Source: Candidatus Kapaibacterium sp. | GTDB taxonomy: Bacteria; Bacteroidota; Ignavibacteria; Kapaibacteriales; NICIL-2 | Direction: 5' to 3' | DNA: 64,000 nucleotides | NCBI GenBank assembly: GCA_026003495.1 | Contig: BPHK01000001.1 | Location: 1,641,703-1,705,702 of the forward strand | Part shown: piece after piece, positions 1-8,686 of the stretch | Numbering within the stretch: the first letter of the stretch is position 1 | Layout: each line of letters starts with the position of its first letter | Made by a program: the position numbers and the translations under genes | The notes under the pieces: generated by a model | Seen by the model: the letters and a program-made list of their open reading frames with translations, nothing else | Told to the model about the DNA's origin: nothing | Database searches by the model: none

Positions 1-1
1 C

Positions 2-466
2 TACGTCCAAGCAGACCAGCTCGCCTGGGCGCGTAATCCAACGGAGAAGGACCGTGCATCGTTCATGCCGGAAAACTACGAGCCATTGGTCGAGGCAGGG
101 CTGCTCGACCTGATCGAAGGAAGTGTTCATCTGACGCCAGAGCTGAGCCTCCATCCGCTCTTTGGACACACACAAGCGATGCAAGTACTCCTGTTGCAAT
201 CTGACGACGGAACGCTCTTCTATCCAGCCGACCTTCTCCCAACGCACGCGCACATTCCGATCCCCTACGTGATGGGCTACGACAACTATCCCTTGACCAC
301 AATCACCGAGAAAAAAACGTGGCTCGAACGTGCAGCCCGAGACGAGTGGATCGTCATCTTCGAACACGACGCGTTCGTCGCTGCAGGAACGATCGCTCGC
401 ACCGAAAAAGGATTCTCGCTTGGAAAAAAACTCGAACTTTCACCAGTGGCTCCGCATGCCGTTTGA
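2..466 (+). CDS. MBL-fold metallohydrolase, C-terminal part (5' end outside window)
   Basis: The reading frame is open from the first base, so the N-terminus with the HxHxDH zinc motif lies upstream. What is visible is the C-terminal half of a metallo-beta-lactamase fold hydrolase: a W-A-R-N-P...K-D-R-A-S-F stretch typical of MBL-fold hydrolases of the quorum-quenching lactonase/AHL-like type, then a GHTQAMQ segment that supplies a late metal-ligand histidine, the YPADLLPTHAH strand with another ligand Asp, and the closing FEHD motif. The substrate cannot be told from this part. Its stop overlaps the start of the Rieske gene by 11 nt, and queG overlaps in turn, so the three are probably co-transcribed. 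The family is confident; the specific function is not. Confidence 0.82.
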   Translation, partial: YVQADQLAWARNPTEKDRASFMPENYEPLVEAGLLDLIEGSVHLTPELSLHPLFGHTQAMQVLLLQSDDGTLFYPADLLPTHAHIPIPYVMGYDNYPLTTITEKKTWLERAARDEWIVIFEHDAFVAAGTIARTEKGFSLGKKLELSPVAPHAV

Positions 467-824
467 AGAGCAGCACAACTGCTTTCATCCAATCTGCTCA
501 CTGGCAGAACTCCAGCAGCAGGGCCGCATTGTGCGCACGATCGAAGATCGTCCGATCCTTGTACTCTGGACGGGCGATGGCGTCGTTGCACTCGATCCGC
601 AGTGTCCGCACCAGCACGTCCACTCGCTCGATCGCGGCAGCATCGCGTGCGGCGAAATCACCTGTCCGAACCACGGCTGGACGTTCTCACTTCGAACCGG
701 TCGTGCACGAATTGGCTCAGGGCGAATTCGCCTCTTTGCGGTCCGCATCAACGATGGCACAGTCGAAGTTGCACTCCCTGAGCACCAACCGCGATGGATG
801 CAGAGCAGAGCACAGCAGCGCTGA
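456..824 (+). CDS. Rieske [2Fe-2S] domain protein
   Basis: A 122-aa single-domain Rieske protein. The two cluster-binding motifs are C50-P-H52 and C70-P-N-H73, separated by the usual spacing and followed by the GWTFSLRTG strand. It has no membrane segment or oxygenase catalytic domain, so it resembles the small soluble Rieske ferredoxins that pass electrons to oxygenases or reductases. The ATG at 456 was chosen because it gives the normal N-terminus for this family; the frame is open further upstream, but that part is antisense-like sequence inside the MBL gene. It overlaps the preceding stop by 11 nt and queG by 31 nt. Whether it serves QueG, which needs low-potential electrons, is only suggested by the neighbourhood. 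Confidence 0.85.
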   Translation: MPFEEQHNCFHPICSLAELQQQGRIVRTIEDRPILVLWTGDGVVALDPQCPHQHVHSLDRGSIACGEITCPNHGWTFSLRTGRARIGSGRIRLFAVRINDGTVEVALPEHQPRWMQSRAQQR

Positions 825-1789
825 CGAAGGAACTCAAGGACTACTGCCACCGGCTCGGCTTCGATGCAGTCGGCATTGCGCGAGCCGAAGCGCTCGATGA
901 CCAGCGGGAACACCTCCACACGTGGCTTACCCGTGGCTACCATGCCACGATGCACTACATGGAGCGCACCAGCCAACAGCGTCTCGATCCACGTCAAATT
1001 CTGCCATCGGTTCAGAGCATCGTCGTTGTAGCGACAAGTTACGACACCCCCTATCGCCACACCGACCAACCCGATCGGGGGAAAATCAGTCGCTACGGCT
1101 GGGGCGATGATTACCACGATGTTCTGCTTCCGAAGCTGCGCGCTGCTGCAGCGTGGCTGGCACATCGGGTACCGAATGCAGAGAGCAAAGTGTACGTGGA
1201 CACAGGTCCTGTGATGGAAAAGCAATGGGCACGGCGGGCTGGCATTGGCTGGCAAGGGAAAAATACAAACGTGATCTCCCGCACGATGGGATCGTTCTTC
1301 TTTCTCGGCGTTCTCCTCACCAGCGTCGAACTCGAAGCAGATGCACCGATCCCTGACTATTGCGGCACCTGCACTGCATGCCTCGATGCCTGCCCAACAG
1401 GTGCACTTGTTGAACCGTATGTCCTCGATGCATCACGGTGCATTTCGTACTGGACAATCGAAACCAAGCCCGACGTCGAGTTCCCCGAACCAATTCGCCG
1501 CAACCTCGATGGCTGGCTCTTCGGGTGCGATGTCTGCCAAGACGTATGCCCCTGGAATCGGTTTCGGAAAGAAACGCGCGAGCCTGCATTCTTCCCGCGC
1601 AACAACGAAACCTCGCTTGCGCTCGAGCAGATTTTGGCAATGACTCCCGAAGAGTTCCGACAGCGTTTTCGAGGAGGCCCGCTCAAACGCCCCAAGCTTG
1701 CTGGACTCCAGCGGAACGCTCGGATGCTCCAAGCCGCTGCCGAATGCTCGCAAGGATTGGACGAGCATGCGCACGGCCATTCTCGATGA
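794..1789 (+). CDS. queG: Epoxyqueuosine reductase QueG
   Basis: This 331-aa protein catalyses the last step of queuosine synthesis, reducing epoxyqueuosine to queuosine in tRNA with a cobalamin and two [4Fe-4S] clusters. Visible hallmarks are the catalytic region YVDTGPVMEK (Asp near residue 136), the first ferredoxin motif with C190, C193, C196 and C200 (CGTCTACLDACPTGAL), and the second with C245, C248 and C252 followed by PWN. The length is slightly shorter than the E. coli enzyme because the C-terminal HEAT-like part is minimal. It is the third gene of an overlapping set after the MBL and Rieske genes. Its last 107 nt overlap the convergent ypdA-type gene on the other strand. The identification is secure. 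Confidence 0.95.
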   Translation: MDAEQSTAALTKELKDYCHRLGFDAVGIARAEALDDQREHLHTWLTRGYHATMHYMERTSQQRLDPRQILPSVQSIVVVATSYDTPYRHTDQPDRGKISRYGWGDDYHDVLLPKLRAAAAWLAHRVPNAESKVYVDTGPVMEKQWARRAGIGWQGKNTNVISRTMGSFFFLGVLLTSVELEADAPIPDYCGTCTACLDACPTGALVEPYVLDASRCISYWTIETKPDVEFPEPIRRNLDGWLFGCDVCQDVCPWNRFRKETREPAFFPRNNETSLALEQILAMTPEEFRQRFRGGPLKRPKLAGLQRNARMLQAAAECSQGLDEHAHGHSR

Positions 1790-2690
1790 AGATGTTCCAC
1801 GTTTCGCAGCCGCACATCACCGAGCCTGCAACGTAGAGCCCCGGCACATTCGTTTCAAATGTCGCGGGGTCATAACGCGGAATCAAGGTGCGCTGATCCA
1901 CCTCGACTCCACACCGCCGCAGGAATGCTGCATCGGGACGGTAGCCAATCTGCAGCAGCACGAAATCGCACTCGTGCCACCAGGTGGTGCCATCGGTTGT
2001 CCGCTCCAGCAGCACTGCACCGGGAACGATGCGCCGAACGACGGTCGAAAAATGCGCTCGAATCTCACCGTTGCGAATGCGGTTTTCGATGTCGGGTTTG
2101 AGCCAGTACTTGACGCTCTCGCCGAGCGTAGGACGGCGGTGTACAAGCTCGACGCTGACGCCATGACGCCAAAGGTCGAGCGCTGTTTCGACGGCGGAAT
2201 TTTTCCCTCCCACCACCAGCACACGCGTGCCACTGTACTCGAACGGCTCGGTGTAGTAGTGGCGCACGTGCGGAAGCTCTTCGCCTTCGATACCGAGCCG
2301 ATTGGTGTGGTCGAAGTACCCTGTTGCAATGATCACTGTTCGTGCGTGCCATGTGCCGCGCGCAGTCTCGATGACGAAGGCATCATCCTTTTTGCTGACA
2401 CGGTCAACACGCGTGTAGAGCTGGAGCGGAATACCCAGACGCTGTGCAACGGTGCGATAGTACTGGAGCGCTTCCTGACGTGTTGGACGAACGTTCGGCG
2501 TAGTGAACGGCACTCCACCGAGTTCAAGCTGCTCGGGTGTGGAGAAAAACGTCATGTTCACCGGAAAGCGCCGAATCGAATCACAGATGCTGCCTTTGTC
2601 GAAGACACGGCATACCAATCCACTCTGCATCGCCTCGATTGCGCAGGAGAGCCCTGTCGGCCCAGCGCCGATGATCGCAACATCGAGCAT
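1683..2690 (-). CDS. ypdA: YpdA-family bacillithiol disulfide reductase-like flavoprotein
   Basis: A 335-aa FAD/NAD(P)-dependent pyridine nucleotide oxidoreductase. The FAD-binding dinucleotide fold is at the N-terminus (AIIGAGPTGLSCAIEA), the NAD(P)H fold in the middle (VLVVGGKNSAVETALDLW), and a late YVAGSV motif closes the FAD site. It lacks the CxxC of thioredoxin reductases and matches the YpdA/Bdr type, which recycles oxidised bacillithiol; this would imply bacillithiol or N-methyl-bacillithiol in the cell. The ATG at 2690 was taken; an in-frame TTG at 2711 would add seven residues. The C-terminal about 35 codons run antisense through the end of queG, an unusually long convergent overlap. 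The family is confident; the thiol partner is inferred. Confidence 0.87.
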   Translation of the reverse strand: MLDVAIIGAGPTGLSCAIEAMQSGLVCRVFDKGSICDSIRRFPVNMTFFSTPEQLELGGVPFTTPNVRPTRQEALQYYRTVAQRLGIPLQLYTRVDRVSKKDDAFVIETARGTWHARTVIIATGYFDHTNRLGIEGEELPHVRHYYTEPFEYSGTRVLVVGGKNSAVETALDLWRHGVSVELVHRRPTLGESVKYWLKPDIENRIRNGEIRAHFSTVVRRIVPGAVLLERTTDGTTWWHECDFVLLQIGYRPDAAFLRRCGVEVDQRTLIPRYDPATFETNVPGLYVAGSVMCGCETWNIFIENGRAHARPILASIRQRLGASERSAGVQQAWGV

Positions 2691-2804
2691 ACTTGTTGGC
2701 AATTGGTTCAACCGGACACTAAAAACGCTGCACCTGTCCGATTAGTGCCAGTTGGGCGTAGTTTCGCCGATGCTCCATTCTTGCAGCATGCAGCGTCCGC
2801 AGTG

Positions 2805-4637
2805 ATGCGCTGGCCTCTTCTCGTTTGCATCTGGTCTGCCCTTGCTATCAACGCCAACGCACAAGCGATTTGGGCGAATGGTACGCAACGTGGCATCGAA
2901 CTGCTCTGGCTGCCACCACGTGATGGTGCGCTACCGGAACGGTACGTCATCATGCGTGCAGCAGCATCGAGCAACCGCTGGTCTATTGCTGGCTCGGTGA
3001 TGCGCTCGACGTCGAACGACTCGCTGATCGCACATCGTATCGCTGATGCTGCCCAGCTCGACTCATCCCACCGCGAGCGCTTCAATGAGCACCTTGAGCG
3101 CATGTTCTTCGCAAATCCTCGCGCGCTAAGCCGTGCGCTCGGCACCTACTTCCACGACACGACAACGACGCCACTGGCAGAATACGACTACCAAATCTGG
3201 GCAGGCTCGACTCTTATTGCAACCCTCTACGGCGTCACATCGCACCAACGTGCGTTGCCGAAACCGCCGAGCTGGATTCGAGTGCGCCAGCGTGCCCAGT
3301 GTATTGAGCTGTGGTGGCAAACCGATTCCGCTCGAATCTTTGGCATTACTGGGTACGCGCTCTACCGCGCTCGGAATGGTGAAAGTCCGATCCGTCTCAT
3401 TGAGCGCCCCATCAGCATTGTCGGACTGGAGCAAGACACGCTCGCCAGTGCCTTCGTTCGCGACTGCACGCCAGGAGCATCGGGCACGATCGGCTACTAC
3501 GTTGCAGCGCTCGATGTCTTCGGCAACGAAGGACGCCCATCTATTGTTGAAGTTATGCGCAGGAGTCAGGCACCCTCACCACCTACCATTGTTCGTGCGG
3601 AGATTGGCAATCCGCTGGCTCTGCACGTTCGTGGTGATCGCACAACAGCACGCCCACTCCTTCGCACAAGTGATACTCACAAGTGGTTTCTCTCAGAGTG
3701 GCAGTGGCGCGATTCCCTCCTGCTCGTTACAGTGCCCGAACGCTGTGCCGATGCACTCGCCGTTACAATCGTGCATGGGACTGACTCGCTGGCGAGTTGG
3801 ATAGGCATCCCCACCATCGTGCCACTCTTCGACACTACCACGCCACCGCGTCCAACGTTTGCTGAGCTCCAGCACGATGGTGACCATGCGCACATACGAT
3901 GGTGCGCGGCGTCTGCGGCAGATATTGCTGGCTACTTGCTTGAACGGCAATTACTCAGTGATACAACGCGGCATTTCATCATTGGGACAAATTACGTGGA
4001 CACGAACACCGAGAATGTTCGGTACCGCGTGTTTGCTGTTGACGCTCACGGCAACATCAGTGAGCCAACTCCACAGTTTGCTGGATCAACGAGTGCAATT
4101 GCAGCACCAGAACTACTCTCAGTTACATCGTCGCGCAGTGGCACTGTGCTCGTCTGGCGCGTGCCTCCCCGCACAGCACGCGTAGCCGTCAATCGGTACG
4201 ACGACTCCTCGGCAACTCCACTGACGATCGCTCTCCTCCCAGGTGCTGCATGCCGCTACGTTGATCGCACTCCTGGCGCGCAGCGTGCTACCTACCAAAT
4301 TGTTACGCTCGACAGCAGTGGAAATTGGAGTAGACCATCTGAGCGCCGCTCCGCCCACACTCCTCACCAACACTGCAGGCCGCCCGCATTCGATTCTGCA
4401 GTCTATCGCGATGGCGTTGTCGTTCTATACTGGACCGCCACCCATCAAGGCGAATTTCTTCTCGAGCGCAGCTCGAGCGGGAGCGAGGAAGTCTTCGTCC
4501 TTGCCCGATTCAACTCGGGCACGCAGCGTTTCGTAGATGATACCCTTGAAGGGGGTGGGCAGTACACCTATCGTCTGCGGTGCATTGGCAGCAGCGATCA
4601 CGAAGCAACTTCGTGCACAATCACGATTCCACCGTAG
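2805..4637 (+). CDS. Secreted fibronectin type III-like multidomain protein
   Basis: This 610-aa protein opens with a cleavable signal peptide (residues 1-20, ending A-N-A-Q) and then a series of about five beta-sandwich units that look like fibronectin type III domains. Each has the pattern of a W-containing first strand, a YxLxR strand (for example YALYRARNG) and a closing YYVAALDVFGNEG or YRVFAVDAHGNIS strand. Such proteins sit at or outside the outer membrane and bind partners or substrates. No enzymatic motif is visible and there is no clear T9SS sorting domain at the C-terminus. An open frame continues upstream to 1698 but is antisense to the ypdA gene, so the ATG at 2805 with its signal peptide is the start. 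The vWA/ASH protein follows 36 nt downstream in the same direction. Confidence 0.8.
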   Translation: MRWPLLVCIWSALAINANAQAIWANGTQRGIELLWLPPRDGALPERYVIMRAAASSNRWSIAGSVMRSTSNDSLIAHRIADAAQLDSSHRERFNEHLERMFFANPRALSRALGTYFHDTTTTPLAEYDYQIWAGSTLIATLYGVTSHQRALPKPPSWIRVRQRAQCIELWWQTDSARIFGITGYALYRARNGESPIRLIERPISIVGLEQDTLASAFVRDCTPGASGTIGYYVAALDVFGNEGRPSIVEVMRRSQAPSPPTIVRAEIGNPLALHVRGDRTTARPLLRTSDTHKWFLSEWQWRDSLLLVTVPERCADALAVTIVHGTDSLASWIGIPTIVPLFDTTTPPRPTFAELQHDGDHAHIRWCAASAADIAGYLLERQLLSDTTRHFIIGTNYVDTNTENVRYRVFAVDAHGNISEPTPQFAGSTSAIAAPELLSVTSSRSGTVLVWRVPPRTARVAVNRYDDSSATPLTIALLPGAACRYVDRTPGAQRATYQIVTLDSSGNWSRPSERRSAHTPHQHCRPPAFDSAVYRDGVVVLYWTATHQGEFLLERSSSGSEEVFVLARFNSGTQRFVDDTLEGGGQYTYRLRCIGSSDHEATSCTITIPP

Positions 4638-4673
4638 CGTCAAAGGAGCACATTCGTTTGCGAACCATTGCGT

Positions 4674-7358
4674 ATGACCATGCGACATGTCGTAACGCTC
4701 GTGCTGGCTGCTTTCTGCCCTGCGCTACTTCTGGGACAAATCTACCGCCTCGATGAACGCAACTTTCCGAGCGTGCGTGTTTGGTACTTCCCCCGCGAAA
4801 GCGCACAACTTTCTCCGCCATCGCGCGTAGATGATAGCAGCATCCCCGTGCAGATTGCCGAACACACCTGCGAGCGCGTTGCTGCCGCAGTGCCTGCGGA
4901 CATTGCGTTGTGCGTGGATGTAAGCTCGAGCAATAGCGTCTGGCGCGAGAACCGTGCTCTGCTCGATACAATCGCGGCTACCTTTGCACGCGAGCTTCGG
5001 TCCAGCGATGTGCGGTTTTTCCTTGTGCCGTTTGCCAATTCTGCCACTGCACAACCACCCACTGATGCCGCCCAACTGCCTGATGCAGTGAGAACTCTGC
5101 AGTTCGGCGGTGGCACCAACTACGCTGCTGCATTCGATGCGGCAGCAGTAGCATTCGGAAAGAGTGCAAGCCGCCAGCGTTTGGTCATCGTCGTCACTGA
5201 TGGGTTGGATACGCTTGACCTTGCTCGCGTTCGCTTACGCTTTGGCTCAGCACTTCCGCACGTCATCGCAGTCATGCTCCGCAACGAGGCGCCCCCAGTG
5301 CTCCGCTCCCTTGCACTGGAAAGCGATGGCGGATGGTTCGAGCTTATCAGCTCCCCTGACGCAGCAGCACAAGCAGCAGACCACATCGCTCGTCTTGTCC
5401 GAGGCGAAGCGACACTCTGTAGCATCCGCTACGATGCGCTCGCCACGTGCACCGCTTTGCATGAGGTCCAGCTACATTTTCCGCGCTCAACCTACGGCAT
5501 ACGCTATCGAGCTCCACGCACTGCGAAGCTGGAGATCACCACCTCGCACGTGTACTTCGGCGTTCCACTGCTCGGCACAACGCGTGATGCGACGGTTACG
5601 CTCACCGCACGCGGACTTCCCGTCCGTCTGGACACTGCCTGGATAAGTGGCTCGCCCGGATTTTCGCTTGCTGCACCTGTGCGGATGTTGCTGGGAGCCG
5701 ATAACTCCGCAACGCTCACTGTGCGTTACCGTGCACGCGATACCAGTGCTGCATGGGGCGAGCTCCACATTGCAACATCCTGTGGCGAACAAGTGGTCAC
5801 ATTCAGCGTTGGACGCCGCTCTGCGCAGGTGCAGCCATCGCTGTTTCGGATCATCAATCCCCGAGGGGGTGAGCGTTACTGGAGCGGGAGCGACGTCCCT
5901 ATTGCGTGGCTCGGTATTCCTCCGGACGATAGCTGTCGCATCGCGCTTTCCTATGACGACGGGCGCTCCTGGCAGACAATCGCCGACGCAGCAAGCAACC
6001 TCCGCTGGCGCTGGAAGGTGCCGCTCATTGATGCTCCTCGCCGAGTGATCATCCAACTTGAGCGCATCGGTAGTTCCAGCCGCCAGACCGCGCAACTTGA
6101 CAAGCCGATCACAATCGAACCAACCAGTGGAGTGATCACCCCCGTCGACGTAGGACAAGCAGCCGTCGGAATTCGAAAAGACACCGTGCTCAGAAGCTAC
6201 ATCCACAATCGCTCCACAAGTGACCCGCTCACCATCGAGCGCATCGAGTTCACAGGCGAAGCCGCAAGCGATTTCGGCATAGCCAGCGGAGTCTTCCCCG
6301 CGAAGATTCCGCCGGGCGGTACGCTCGACGTCGAGCTGTTCTTCCGGCCATCAGCGCGTGGGCGCCGCACCGCAGAGTTGCTCCTTGTTTCACCGAGTGG
6401 TTACGTTCGCCAAGTCATCTGGGGCCACGGCATCGGCGCAACTCCACTCCACACAATTGTGGACTTTGGCTCGGTCGAGATTGGAACACTGCGGCAGGCA
6501 AACATCCCCTACACACCAAGCACCACCGACCGCAGCACGATCGAATGGAGCGGTGATAGCAGCGCGTTCAGGATCACACTCGGAGCGACATCGAACCTCG
6601 AGATCGCCTTTCAGCCAGATAGCGTCCGCTTTTTCCATGCTACCGCGCGTATCACTGACCCAATGACTCCACTGACGCTCGAGCTCAACGGGCGTGGCAT
6701 TCCGCCTTCCCAGCTCCAGCAGGACCCCACACGATTTCGGACCCTCGCACTGCCCACTGCAGAGCCGCTCAATGCAGGCACAGTCGGCATCGGAAGCTAT
6801 GATGGCATTAGTCTCTTGGGCCTTTACGCTCCAACCGAGCGCGTTGCACTCTTTGCAGGCGGTCTGCTCCCAATCCGGTTCGGCGAGCAGCGTTTCTATG
6901 CCTACGGAATCGGCGCTCGGCTAGCTCACCAATTGAGCGAGCGTTGGAGCATCGCCGGTGGCGGAGCAATTGCCTTCACCCGTGCTGAAACACACGCCGA
7001 CACAACACAGATCACCCTTGCAGCACCGTTTCTGCTCGCAACGGTCCAACTCGGCAATGTCCGACTCAACGGCGGCGTAGGCTATGCCTTCAAAGAGCAC
7101 CGCACCAGCCGCGATCGGTATCGTGCGGACGTCCCCGTTCTTGCGCTGGGTGGTGACGTTCAGTTCGCACCGCAATGGAAAGTCGCTCTCGACATTTTCC
7201 ATGCTGGAACCGTTTCGTCCGTTCCTATCGCAGCGAGCGTCCGATATTTCGGGCAGCAACTGGCGCTCGATGGCGGGATCATGCTCGCGTTTCCCACGCA
7301 ACCACAGGAACGCTTCGTCGCGCTTCCGGTTGTAAGTGCGTTCTGGATCTTCCGCTAA
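4674..7358 (+). CDS. Secreted vWA-domain protein with ASH/DUF1573-like repeats and a C-terminal barrel-like domain
   Basis: An 894-aa exported protein. After a signal peptide (about residues 1-21) there is a von Willebrand factor A domain with an intact metal-ion site: D82-x-S84-x-S86, a GGGTNY loop and a VTDGLD strand. Next come a domain beginning INPRGGERYWSG, like the Ser/Thr-rich (Kre9/KNH-type) modules of FCB secreted proteins, then two ASH/choice-of-anchor D-like sandwiches (for example GEAASDFGI and PPGGTLDVELFF). The last about 180 residues alternate polar and hydrophobic residues and end in F-R, as in an outer-membrane barrel or surface-anchored domain. ATG 4674 and ATG 4680 are both possible; a GGAG at 4645 is too far upstream to decide. 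It is probably co-transcribed with the fibronectin-like gene. The binding partner is unknown. Confidence 0.82.
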   Translation: MTMRHVVTLVLAAFCPALLLGQIYRLDERNFPSVRVWYFPRESAQLSPPSRVDDSSIPVQIAEHTCERVAAAVPADIALCVDVSSSNSVWRENRALLDTIAATFARELRSSDVRFFLVPFANSATAQPPTDAAQLPDAVRTLQFGGGTNYAAAFDAAAVAFGKSASRQRLVIVVTDGLDTLDLARVRLRFGSALPHVIAVMLRNEAPPVLRSLALESDGGWFELISSPDAAAQAADHIARLVRGEATLCSIRYDALATCTALHEVQLHFPRSTYGIRYRAPRTAKLEITTSHVYFGVPLLGTTRDATVTLTARGLPVRLDTAWISGSPGFSLAAPVRMLLGADNSATLTVRYRARDTSAAWGELHIATSCGEQVVTFSVGRRSAQVQPSLFRIINPRGGERYWSGSDVPIAWLGIPPDDSCRIALSYDDGRSWQTIADAASNLRWRWKVPLIDAPRRVIIQLERIGSSSRQTAQLDKPITIEPTSGVITPVDVGQAAVGIRKDTVLRSYIHNRSTSDPLTIERIEFTGEAASDFGIASGVFPAKIPPGGTLDVELFFRPSARGRRTAELLLVSPSGYVRQVIWGHGIGATPLHTIVDFGSVEIGTLRQANIPYTPSTTDRSTIEWSGDSSAFRITLGATSNLEIAFQPDSVRFFHATARITDPMTPLTLELNGRGIPPSQLQQDPTRFRTLALPTAEPLNAGTVGIGSYDGISLLGLYAPTERVALFAGGLLPIRFGEQRFYAYGIGARLAHQLSERWSIAGGGAIAFTRAETHADTTQITLAAPFLLATVQLGNVRLNGGVGYAFKEHRTSRDRYRADVPVLALGGDVQFAPQWKVALDIFHAGTVSSVPIAASVRYFGQQLALDGGIMLAFPTQPQERFVALPVVSAFWIFR

Positions 7359-7369
7359 GCGGCAGCGCT

Positions 7370-8686
7370 ATGGAGCGTAGGATCATCCGGGCGTGGTGCA
7401 TGTACGACTGGGCGAACTCCGCCTATCCACTGGTCATTTCCACTGCGCTGTTTCCGGTGTACTTCAACCTCATCGCTCGGGATGATGCGCAGGCACCGCT
7501 TGTCACATTCGCAGGTGTGCGCTGGGAATCTGCCTCGCTCTACTCGCTCGTGATTGCGGCATCGTATGCGATCAACGCACTGCTTGTTCCAGTGCTCTCA
7601 GGCATCGCTGATTGGAGCGGACGGAAAAAAACATTCCTCCAGGTTTTCTGTACGCTCGGTGCTGCCAGTTGCATTGGGCTCGCATTCTTCGATCGCTCGC
7701 ATCTGGGCATCGGGCTTGCATGCGCGATGCTTGCAAGTATCGGCTTCAACGGATCGCTGGTCTTCTACAACGCATTCCTGCCGGAGATTGCGCCACCGCC
7801 GCTGCACGATCGCATTAGTGCGCAGGGGTATATCTACGGCTACCTCGGTTCGTCACTTTTGCTTGCAGGTGCGCTTGCAGTCATCGTGGAGCCTCGTATC
7901 TTCGGCATTGAAGAGGGCGGCAGCGCAGCCTTCCTGCACATTGCACCATGGGTCTTCGTTGCTGTGGGATTATGGTGGCGAGGCTTTGCGCAGATCACGC
8001 TACGCGTCGTCCCAGAATCCCGCTCGACAAACCCTGGCACGCTCAAGGGTGCGGTCGCAAGCGGATGGACCAACCTTCTGCGCGCCATCAAAACCCTTCG
8101 GACGTATCCGACGATTGCGCTCTTTCTGGCAAGTTACCTGGCAGCTTCGATGGGCGTGCAATCGGTCATCCTGCTTGCGAGCTTATTCGGAGCGCAGGAG
8201 TTGGCACTTCCAGAATCACTGCTGGTGAGCATCATCTTGCTCGTCCAGTTTGTCGCAGCACTTGGATCGTGGCTGTGTGCGCGGCTGGCGGAGCGGTTAG
8301 GAAATGTGCGCGGTCTCATTGCGATCGCTGCGGTGTGGGGCGCCGCGTGTGCCGCTGCATACTGGGTACGGACACCGTTGCACTTTGCGTTGCTCTCTGC
8401 AGTGATTGGGCTTGTGCTCGGCGGGCTGCAATCGCAGATGCGCGCAACGTTTTCCAAACTCATTACAGCGTTTCCACTGCACGCTTCGCTGTTTAGCCTC
8501 TACGACATTGCAGAAAAACTTGGGACAACGCTTGGGATGGGTGTCTTCAGCCTTGCTGTTGCGCTGAGCGGATCACTACGCACCGGCGCATTGGTCCTCG
8601 GTGGAGGATTTGTGCTCACCATCGCACTCCTCGTTGCAGTGGAGCGCTCGATACGACGCAGCGAAGACTCGGCGATTACTCGCTAA
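7370..8686 (+). CDS. MFS transporter, UMF1/Atg22-like family
   Basis: A 438-aa integral membrane protein with about twelve hydrophobic segments. The N-terminal signature YDWANSAYPLVISTALFPVY is diagnostic of the UMF1/vacuole-effluxer Atg22-like group of the major facilitator superfamily, and the loop GIADWSGRKKTFL between helices 2 and 3 matches the MFS motif A. In bacteria the substrate is unknown; relatives in yeast export amino acids from the vacuole. The ATG at 7370 follows the upstream stop by 11 nt. Its last codons overlap the convergent purM gene by 11 nt. Confidence 0.9.
   Translation: MERRIIRAWCMYDWANSAYPLVISTALFPVYFNLIARDDAQAPLVTFAGVRWESASLYSLVIAASYAINALLVPVLSGIADWSGRKKTFLQVFCTLGAASCIGLAFFDRSHLGIGLACAMLASIGFNGSLVFYNAFLPEIAPPPLHDRISAQGYIYGYLGSSLLLAGALAVIVEPRIFGIEEGGSAAFLHIAPWVFVAVGLWWRGFAQITLRVVPESRSTNPGTLKGAVASGWTNLLRAIKTLRTYPTIALFLASYLAASMGVQSVILLASLFGAQELALPESLLVSIILLVQFVAALGSWLCARLAERLGNVRGLIAIAAVWGAACAAAYWVRTPLHFALLSAVIGLVLGGLQSQMRATFSKLITAFPLHASLFSLYDIAEKLGTTLGMGVFSLAVALSGSLRTGALVLGGGFVLTIALLVAVERSIRRSEDSAITR

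Noticed and set aside
1698..2804. N-terminal extension of the open frame that ends at 4637
   Set aside because: It is antisense to the YpdA-type gene and has no domain or leader; the signal peptide at 2805 marks the true start.
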